From Bacteroidota bacterium (GTDB lineage: Bacteria > Bacteroidota > Ignavibacteria > T3Sed10-11), in contig SKXH01000074.1 in the NCBI GenBank assembly GCA_007128495.1, positions 1-12,634 on the forward strand: a stretch of 12,634 bases of DNA. The letters are read 5' to 3'. The notes under the pieces were generated by a model. It saw only the letters and a program-made list of their open reading frames with translations. It did no database searches and was not told the DNA's origin. This document shows positions 6,746 to 12,634 of this stretch, in pieces. Each line of letters starts with the position of its first letter. The stretch's first letter is position 1. Both the position numbers and the translations under genes were made by a program.

Positions 6746-9700
6746 ATGAGAATAGAAGGCCATCGTATTTGGATTATCCTGCTCATTGGTATTTTTATTA
6801 TCGGCGGTTACCTGTATTATTCGGTACAGGATAACCGGCAGCAACTTACCGAACAAAGCATCCGCAGTTTGATCCTCACGAGAAACAATTTTTTGAGTAT
6901 ATGGGATAATTACCAGTACCAAGTCGAATCCGTCATCGAATCCGACACAAGCGATACTCTCTGTATTCCCCGTAATTTTCCAACTAAACATGATCCACAA
7001 ACTGATGAGATTCTGAGAGCTTTATTGGACATGATGCCTCCGAGTGATTTTTTTGATGCAACCATCGTGGCCGATGAAGCAGGCAACGTACTGATCTCAA
7101 CGCCGGATATGTTGCTGCAACAAATACCCCCCGAACTATTTCCAGATTCTTTGCAATTTGGAATTGTTCGAGCCGGTATGGAGATTTCATCTGTTGATTA
7201 CGAGGTATTCCGGACTTCTTTGACTCTCGATACGAGGAAAGAAGTATTGTGTAGCGATAACAATGAAAATCAAGCTGAAGCGGTAACACAAGACGAACAA
7301 TCCGGCCGGAGTATGCAGGAAATATACCTGTACGGAGCGATCAGCCGTGACAAATATAACCAGATTGGTTGGCAAATCAGTTTCACGGCACTCTATTTGT
7401 TAGGATCCATGGTCGTATTAATCATTGCATCATATCCCATTCTGAGGTTTGTCGGCATGGGGCGGGGCGATACACTGCTTCGAACTCATATTTATCAAAT
7501 AGGATTGTCCATAATACTTTTAGCCATCTTTATAGGATTTTCAATCTCCTATTTTTCAGGTCGTTCAGAGATAAGGACGGTTCAGCTCGAAACTATTTCG
7601 AATTTGGAAAAAGAAGCCGGTCAATTGCATCGAAATGAACTGAAAAGTTTCCTGGATGGTCTCGAAGTTTACGTTCCGGGTGGGCCCAAATATCAATTAG
7701 CACAATTACCTTATAATGAAGTATTTAAAATTGACACTGCCGGAGAAGTAATCTATATAAATTTTCAGGACACGACCAAAGCAATACCGACTGAAGATAT
7801 ACCGAACCTGAAAGAACGTTATTATTTTCAAAGAGCACAAAAGGAAAAGTACTTTCTTGGATCACATTTTTCCTATCTCGATGGTGTGCAGGAAGGGGTA
7901 TTAAGTAAAAAGGTAAAAATACCAAGTGAGGAAACGGAAGACGATTCCGTGGAAGTTGTACGGGCAATAACCTTCAGTTTCGATCATATAAACAGAACTG
8001 ATTCGGTTTCGTTGAATCCCCAGGGATTGAAATATCTTATCGTTAATGAATTAGGAGAGGTCTACTATCAGTCTCCTTCCATCGGAACCCATATTCCGCG
8101 AATACAGAGTGGGATCAGTAGGTCAGAGTGGAAGGAGATCAGCGAATTGATGAAAAATAATCCCGGGCTTGAAGGAGAGCTTAGAATCCCACTGTCATTT
8201 GAGGGGCAATCATACCTTGGCCATCTATCGCGATTACCGTTCGATCGAAAGGATATACAGCATAATTATTGGATATTATCGCTGCGGGATAAAAACCTGG
8301 AGCATTTTCGAAGTTTTTCCGTCTTTATGTATTCAGCGGCCGGTTATTTTGCGTTGTTATCTGTTATTCTGATAATATCACTGATTTCATTTCTAACTCG
8401 AAGCACCAGCTATTATCTGAATATCAAACAGTTTTCGTTTGATTGGTTACGGCCTTCATACAGAAAGAGAAAAAACTATTTGATCTTAATCCTCATCATT
8501 TTAGTTCACACACTTTTCTTTCTGTATATCGTGAGCAGAGATATTCACAACTTCTGGTTTATCGTTCTTCTTTTCTGTGAAGCAATTTCTTTCATTGCGC
8601 TGTTCGGATACGTACTGCTTTCAAATTACCCGGATAAGTCGAATAAATCACCATATTGGGTGTTCCCCGTTCTTGTATTTATAACTTCAATTTTTTTATT
8701 TTTCCTGGCTTACATAAGCGCACTTGGCCAAGAAAAATTGCAATGGCTTGCAATAGTATTGTTAATCTTACAATTTACCGGATTTGGTATTCTTACATTT
8801 ATGTCCAGGCGGGATAAATTCAGTGATAAAGACAAGACTCAAAAAACAGGACGATTTCATCCCGAAACAATATATGTACTTAGTGTTACCTTTTGGGCAG
8901 TTATGGTCGGTTTGTTTCCGGGCTATGCAATTCATCATTTCGCATTTCATTTTGAAGATACTATCTGGCAAAAAGCTGCCAAAGTTCATATACATGAGGA
9001 AAATGACACACTAATGGTGATTACGCAATCGCTTCCTGAGTGGACGGTAAACCGTGCGGATTATCCGGGTGAGTTGGAGGCAGCCGGGGGGTATCCGCCA
9101 TATAGGTGGACTAAAGAGGACGGAGAATTACCCGACAGTCTGGAACTAAACAATGACGGCACGATCAGCGGCACGCCCTATGAAACAGGTAAATTTACAT
9201 TCACTGTGGAGGTGACCGACGACCGTGGTTCAACAGATAATAAGGAGATGTCGATTACGGTCAGAAGAGGATATATCGATTCTTTCCTGGATGAAATGGA
9301 GTACCAGAGAAGACGATGGCTGGGCAACTATACGGGCATCAAATATCCTGTAATAGACCGGTACATTTATACCGACAGACAAGTTATCCGGAGCGCATTT
9401 GATCACCACCCTCACTTAGAAACACATGAAAAAGGTTTTTTGGTATATTTAATAAAATTTACTGTGTTCATCCTGGTCGTCTTTGTGCTGTTCCTTATCA
9501 TCCGCATCCTGACCAGAAGAATATTTCTGACACAATATTGGGATTTTAATTATAAAAAAGGAGTTACTGAACCTCAGGGTAATCAGACTTACATCATCAC
9601 GTTTGATAATGGAAAAGCATTACAGTTTTTGGAAGCGAACTATTTAAAGGATAGAGAATACAGGACCTACGATCTTACCAGTCAATCTGTGCGTGAATTA

Positions 9701-10633
9701 TTACCGACCCTAAAAAATACTACTACGGATACAGTGAATGGATTTATTCTGCTAAACATTGAAAGTTCACTTACCTCGAATAGGGAAGTGAACAGCTTGA
9801 TCAATTTTATAACAGACTGCAAAGGGAATAACAAGTTTGTTGTCATGACCGGTACAACATCGATGAAGGAAATAGTAGATCGTTTACCGTCGCAAAATGA
9901 AGGTGGTATCGAACATGTTATGATAAACTGGAGTGAGACCGTAAGTTGCTTTATAACAATTATCCTGCCAATATATCATACCAACAATTATGGCGAACCT
10001 GCATCAGCCGAAGAAACCGGAACCGGGTTAAGAGGTAAATTGAGAGATGATATAAAGTATACACCTCACCGTTCAACATTAAGCGGTTTGTTGAAAGAAC
10101 ACGAAGATTTAAAGGAGGGGGAATCGTTTGATAAGAAAGATTATGAAAAATTTCTGCTGGTAATACAAAGATACAACAAAGCATTTTATCAAAATATATG
10201 GGAAAAATTATCATTCCGTGAAAAACAGATGGTGTTCAACTATGCGAATGAAGGATTTGTGAATCACTGCAATATTGATGTATTGACAGAACTTCTTCAA
10301 AAGGGGGTTTTCAGAATGGATTATAAGGAAGAAAAAATCGATCTTTTTAACCAAAGCTTTCGTAATTATGCAACCAGTGCACCATCTTCTAAGTTGGGGA
10401 AAGAATTCAACAGAGATCAAAAAGAACATGGTAATCTGAGTCACTTTCGTAATGCAATGCTTACATTTGTATTCCTGGCTGTATTAGGTATAAGTCTAAT
10501 TGCTCCAGATCTTCTCGACAGATATATCGGCGCCATCAGCGGCGGTTTGGCAATCCTGAGTACGCTGGCATCCGCTGTTGGTAAATTTTCTTTTAAACTT
10601 CCTTTTTTCAAAAGTTCTGATGTGAATGTTTAG
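6746..10633 (+). CDS. Giant multidomain membrane receptor-like protein (Cache-like domains, membrane core, He_PIG Ig domain, STAND-like tail)
   Basis: The 1295-aa product has about twelve hydrophobic segments: 7-26, 212-235, 252-270, 526-550, 577-596, 602-626, 638-659, 667-685, 708-730, 898-921, 1237-1254 and 1259-1278. Basic loops fall consistently inside. Extracytoplasmic regions: 27-211; 271-525, which looks Cache-like (a helix, then DIPNLKERYYFQRA 351-364, then YLIVNELGEVYYQSP 430-444); and 731-897. The last contains a He_PIG/Ig-like fold (GGYPPYRW 781-788, LPDSLELNNDGTISGTP 795-811, FTFTVEVTDDRGS 817-829). The cytoplasmic part 922-1236 ends in a winged-helix-like segment (FYQNIWEKLSFREKQMVFNYA, then FNQSFRNYA) of the kind found at the C-termini of STAND-type proteins, but no Walker A is visible. 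No kinase, cyclase or methyl-accepting domain is seen. The role is probably ligand sensing, and both ligand and output are unknown. The start has no strong ribosome site. Confidence 0.88.
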   Translation: MRIEGHRIWIILLIGIFIIGGYLYYSVQDNRQQLTEQSIRSLILTRNNFLSIWDNYQYQVESVIESDTSDTLCIPRNFPTKHDPQTDEILRALLDMMPPSDFFDATIVADEAGNVLISTPDMLLQQIPPELFPDSLQFGIVRAGMEISSVDYEVFRTSLTLDTRKEVLCSDNNENQAEAVTQDEQSGRSMQEIYLYGAISRDKYNQIGWQISFTALYLLGSMVVLIIASYPILRFVGMGRGDTLLRTHIYQIGLSIILLAIFIGFSISYFSGRSEIRTVQLETISNLEKEAGQLHRNELKSFLDGLEVYVPGGPKYQLAQLPYNEVFKIDTAGEVIYINFQDTTKAIPTEDIPNLKERYYFQRAQKEKYFLGSHFSYLDGVQEGVLSKKVKIPSEETEDDSVEVVRAITFSFDHINRTDSVSLNPQGLKYLIVNELGEVYYQSPSIGTHIPRIQSGISRSEWKEISELMKNNPGLEGELRIPLSFEGQSYLGHLSRLPFDRKDIQHNYWILSLRDKNLEHFRSFSVFMYSAAGYFALLSVILIISLISFLTRSTSYYLNIKQFSFDWLRPSYRKRKNYLILILIILVHTLFFLYIVSRDIHNFWFIVLLFCEAISFIALFGYVLLSNYPDKSNKSPYWVFPVLVFITSIFLFFLAYISALGQEKLQWLAIVLLILQFTGFGILTFMSRRDKFSDKDKTQKTGRFHPETIYVLSVTFWAVMVGLFPGYAIHHFAFHFEDTIWQKAAKVHIHEENDTLMVITQSLPEWTVNRADYPGELEAAGGYPPYRWTKEDGELPDSLELNNDGTISGTPYETGKFTFTVEVTDDRGSTDNKEMSITVRRGYIDSFLDEMEYQRRRWLGNYTGIKYPVIDRYIYTDRQVIRSAFDHHPHLETHEKGFLVYLIKFTVFILVVFVLFLIIRILTRRIFLTQYWDFNYKKGVTEPQGNQTYIITFDNGKALQFLEANYLKDREYRTYDLTSQSVRELLPTLKNTTTDTVNGFILLNIESSLTSNREVNSLINFITDCKGNNKFVVMTGTTSMKEIVDRLPSQNEGGIEHVMINWSETVSCFITIILPIYHTNNYGEPASAEETGTGLRGKLRDDIKYTPHRSTLSGLLKEHEDLKEGESFDKKDYEKFLLVIQRYNKAFYQNIWEKLSFREKQMVFNYANEGFVNHCNIDVLTELLQKGVFRMDYKEEKIDLFNQSFRNYATSAPSSKLGKEFNRDQKEHGNLSHFRNAMLTFVFLAVLGISLIAPDLLDRYIGAISGGLAILSTLASAVGKFSFKLPFFKSSDVNV

Positions 10634-10716
10634 AGTTAAAAAAACACGGATCGAAACAACTGAATACGAACAAAATTTCACAGTGTACTATTAAACTATT
10701 ATAACAGGAGGAAAAC

Positions 10717-11850
10717 ATGATGTATCATTTTCACCATTTCACGATCCAAATTGGATTTATTGTGATAATGGCAGTATTAAACATTGGTTTGACAACGGTA
10801 TCCGATGCAATGGCGAAAATGGAAGAAAATGCCGATACGGCTTATGTTCAATTTGTTCATGCATCACCTGACCCCGAAGTTGCCGAAGCAGATATTTATA
10901 TCAGTGATGAGTCGGGATTTTTCTTCGATCCATCCGGATCGGAACCCTTCATATCAGATTTTACATATCAAGACGTTACCGAATTTAAGGAAATTCCGGC
11001 AGATCATGAGAACATTATAATCACCGGGGCAGGCAGCGATGAGAAGGTTTATTGGCAAGAATTGAGTTTTTTCACTGGAAATGAATACGTAGTCATCCCC
11101 TTTGGTGAATTGTCTGAAACAGATGAATTTGACGATCCTCATATTGGTACAATTGAAGCTATGGCTGAAGGGGTTGAAGAGGATGAACTTCATCTTGATG
11201 TATTTCATAGTGTCGTCGATGCACCTGAAGAAATGGATATTGTCATTTGGAACGATGCCCGAACAAGTCTTACTGAATATTTTGATATAAGTTATGGTTC
11301 CGGAAGCGAAGTATATTTCAGTTTTGATGAGGACAGTTATACCTACTATTTATATGAAAGCGGAACGGTTGACGAAGAGGAAGCTCTTCAAAAATATGGG
11401 TTTGTGGTAGATGCGGAAGAACACGGGGGACAAACTGCAGTAGCCGTCGCAACCGGATATTTTGCCGGTTCTGAAGACGAAGGTTTACCGGGGCCGGAAC
11501 TCATGTTTGCTTTTTCCGATGGAGATCGCATAATTTGGGATGAACCGGTAACCGGTGTTGATGAAGAAATCACTCCGGATATTCCAACCGAAATAGCTCT
11601 AAAACAAAATTATCCCAATCCGTTTAATCCGACTACGTTGATCACCTACGATCTACCAGAAAATGCTCACGTGCGTCTGGCGGTGTTTGATCTGCTTGGT
11701 CGCGAGGTCGCGGTATTGGTGGATGAGACAATGAGGGCAGGTACGCACAACCTCAAATTTGATGCTGCCGGATTAGCATCGGGAGTGTATGTCTATCAGC
11801 TTCGAGTCGGTGACCGAACTATCAACAAGCGAATGACATATATGAAATAA
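10717..11850 (+). CDS. Secreted acidic protein with DUF4397-like repeats and C-terminal NPFNP sorting domain
   Basis: The 377-aa protein has a signal peptide (cleavage expected after A33 in DAMA|KMEE) and a strong AGGAGG ribosome site. The body has two related blocks, YVQFVHASPDPEVAEADIYI (43-62) and LHLDVFHSVVDAPEEMDIVI (158-177). Both follow the 'V-x-H-x-x-x-D-A-P-x-x-D-I' pattern of DUF4397 extracellular domains. The last 87 residues (291-377: EIALKQNYPNPFNPTT, LAVFDLLGREVAVLV, ASGVYVYQLRVG) form the FlgD-like/type A sorting domain used for type IX-type secretion or surface attachment in the FCB group. The mature part is very acidic. It follows the giant membrane protein by 83 bp and may be an extracellular partner, though that link rests on position only. 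Confidence 0.9.
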   Translation: MMYHFHHFTIQIGFIVIMAVLNIGLTTVSDAMAKMEENADTAYVQFVHASPDPEVAEADIYISDESGFFFDPSGSEPFISDFTYQDVTEFKEIPADHENIIITGAGSDEKVYWQELSFFTGNEYVVIPFGELSETDEFDDPHIGTIEAMAEGVEEDELHLDVFHSVVDAPEEMDIVIWNDARTSLTEYFDISYGSGSEVYFSFDEDSYTYYLYESGTVDEEEALQKYGFVVDAEEHGGQTAVAVATGYFAGSEDEGLPGPELMFAFSDGDRIIWDEPVTGVDEEITPDIPTEIALKQNYPNPFNPTTLITYDLPENAHVRLAVFDLLGREVAVLVDETMRAGTHNLKFDAAGLASGVYVYQLRVGDRTINKRMTYMK

Positions 11851-11985
11851 ATTTTATCAAGGAAAGTGGCTCCTTGCAATTCCGGAAATCTTGTAAGCGG
11901 TACCGATCCTGTTAACCTGACCGGCAGCCGTTGGCGCATAGTAATGCACTCTGGCTGCCGGGATATTAACAGTCATCGCATCTCA
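11851..11985. other. Non-coding gap after the sorting-domain gene
   Basis: No credible gene is seen. The stretch holds a small hairpin CAAGGA/TCCTTG (11858-11876, 7-nt loop, no T-run) and the 64-bp inverted repeat listed separately. Confidence 0.6.
11909..11972. repeat. 64-bp imperfect inverted repeat between convergent genes
   Basis: The outer arms CTGTTAA (11909-11915) and TTAACAG (11966-11972) and the inner arms CCGGCAGCC (11921-11929) and GGCTGCCGG (11953-11961) pair perfectly. They are separated by small internal loops of 5 and 4 nt, with a 23-nt apical loop. It lies downstream of the sorting-domain gene and downstream of the decayed ATPase on the other strand, so it may act as a two-way transcript end, although no T-run follows. 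It could also be a remnant of a small mobile or repeated element. Confidence 0.6.
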
Positions 11986-12255
11986 TTACAGCACCAAAAA
12001 CCCGGTCCGTGAATTTCTCACCGCAGGTACATGCAGTTTAAGGGCTGCAATTACCGTACTCGATGACATCAATCCGCTACGACAGAGATTCATTGCCGGT
12101 CCTGAAACTATACCGTACGTTTACAACGTTCCTGCCGCGACAGGGATTACAGCTACTTTATATCCGGTAACTCAACCGCAATTTTGAACTATTCAAAAAT
12201 GTCTTAAAAGGATAAAGGAGATTACACATCTCAATCCAGAATCGCTTGACAACAT
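11986..12255 (-). pseudogene. Decayed C-terminus of a P1B-type metal-transporting ATPase
   Basis: Read on the minus strand in a single frame from about 12192 down to the TAA at 11986-11988, the translation gives I-V-Q-N, then VTGYKVAVIPVAAGTL, TYGIVSGPAMN and LMSSSTVIAALKL. This is the last membrane pair of P1B ATPases (QNLWWATGYN.IAIPLAAG.L.P.GI.L.PA.GA.LMS.STVIVA.N). Three in-frame stops interrupt it: TGA 12193-12195, TGA 12172-12174 (at a conserved tryptophan position) and TAA 12121-12123 (at the position of a tyrosine in the neighbouring copy). Upstream, SSDSGLRCVISFILLRH (to about 12250) loosely resembles the preceding loop. The P-loop, DKTG and CPx regions are absent here, so it is a remnant, probably of a duplicated gene. 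Confidence 0.72.
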
Positions 12256-12510
12256 TCTCAAAATGCAAAAAAGAAACAGCGGCAGAAAGAGTACATGACC
12301 ATATTCATAAACGGTAAGCAGAAGCGTGTAAAAAGACCGCCCCAAATAGGTGGTGTAGCCGTTGGCGAATTCATAAGACAAAATGCCGATCCAATATGGC
12401 TTCATCAAAATTAGATGTGGGAATATATGGATCAAAGTGATGATGAGAAATCGTAAAATGGTACGGTTTGCTGTTTTTATTAATAATAAAATATTCGAAG
12501 CACCGTGCAC
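12256..12510 (-). CDS. Doubtful hydrophobic reading frame between the two ATPase segments
   Basis: From GTG 12510 the frame is open to the TGA at 12193, coding for up to 105 aa. The last 20 or so residues overlap the decayed ATPase, so only the first 85 are considered here. Two hydrophobic stretches (about residues 17-36 and 60-86) suggest a small membrane protein, for example a helper of the ATPase encoded just upstream. I do not recognise it, the start codon lacks a convincing ribosome site, and the frame may be open by chance in decaying DNA. Confidence 0.25.
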
Positions 12511-12526
12511 TATGCGCCATGCCCCA

Positions 12527-12634
12527 TCACACCTTCAAAAACCTCGAATTAATCGCTACTATTACAGTACTCAACGACATAAGCATCGCACCAACTGCCG
12601 GTACGAGAACGATGCCATAAGTATATAAAACACC
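12527..12634 (-). CDS. P1B-type heavy-metal ATPase, extreme C-terminus (runs off right edge)
   Basis: Only the last 35 residues are present: GVLYTYGIVLVPAVGAMLMS, then LSTVIVAINSRFLKV and TGA. This matches the final transmembrane helix pair of metal-transporting P1B ATPases, closest by eye to CopB-type members (PAVGAxLMSxSTVIVAxNAxLL). It is uninterrupted, unlike the neighbouring remnant, so the gene is probably functional. The full protein would pump a metal ion, perhaps copper, across the inner membrane, but the metal-specificity residues lie outside the window. Confidence 0.82.
   Translation of the reverse strand, partial: GVLYTYGIVLVPAVGAMLMSLSTVIVAINSRFLKV

Noticed and set aside
11858..11876. 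Hairpin CAAGGA/TCCTTG after the sorting-domain gene as a terminator
   Set aside because: The stem is only 6 bp and no T-run follows, so it was not listed as a terminator.
12383..12628. 81-aa plus-strand frame at the right edge
   Set aside because: It runs opposite the ATPase tail and the doubtful hydrophobic frame, with no recognisable pattern.
1..12634. CRISPR array, tRNA, rRNA or transposase gene
   Set aside because: No regularly spaced repeats, cloverleaf-like segments, rRNA stretches or transposase motifs were seen on either strand by eye.

Overview
The window looks like a chromosomal segment from a Gram-negative bacterium of the wider Bacteroidota/FCB assemblage. The main clue is a secreted acidic protein ending in an 'NYPNPFNPTT' C-terminal sorting domain, which is typical of Ignavibacteria, Calditrichota, KSB1, Balneolota and Rhodothermota. 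Several genes have clear Shine-Dalgarno sequences (for example AGGAGG before 10717), and a sigma-54 system is present, so a lineage outside the core Bacteroidia is more likely. No rRNA, tRNA or other taxonomic marker is present, so placement stays loose.

Region 1 (1-2343, minus strand) is a sigma-54-controlled respiratory module. A short enhancer-binding protein (1381-2343) that lacks a sensor domain is followed by a palindromic upstream site (1352-1367), a full-consensus -24/-12 promoter (1265-1280), an unrecognised 75-aa gene, a membrane-anchored pentaheme cytochrome c and a Tat-exported molybdopterin-family iron-sulfur oxidoreductase that runs off the left edge. The last two genes overlap by ATGA. 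The arrangement recalls Act/Qrc-type membrane complexes, in which a pentaheme or multiheme subunit pairs with a molybdopterin-like subunit.

Region 2 (2628-4264, plus strand) is a tight three-gene set: a small 'CCPF' cysteine protein, a small probable outer-membrane beta-barrel and a SAM-dependent methyltransferase. Region 3 (4371-6592, plus strand) is an AT-rich probable type II restriction-modification unit: an unrecognised helical protein, a PD-(D/E)xK-like nuclease and a beta-class DNA methyltransferase.

Region 4 (6746-11850, plus strand) holds a 1295-aa multi-domain membrane protein (two extracytoplasmic sensor regions, a multi-helix membrane core, an extracytoplasmic Ig-like He_PIG domain, a cytoplasmic STAND-like tail and a final membrane hairpin), followed by the secreted sorting-domain protein. 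This giant receptor-like protein is the least ordinary item in the window.

Region 5 (11851-12634) is mostly decayed or non-coding. It contains a 64-bp imperfect inverted repeat, a remnant of a P1B-type metal ATPase C-terminus with three in-frame stops, a doubtful hydrophobic reading frame, and the intact C-terminus of another P1B ATPase entering from the right edge on the minus strand.
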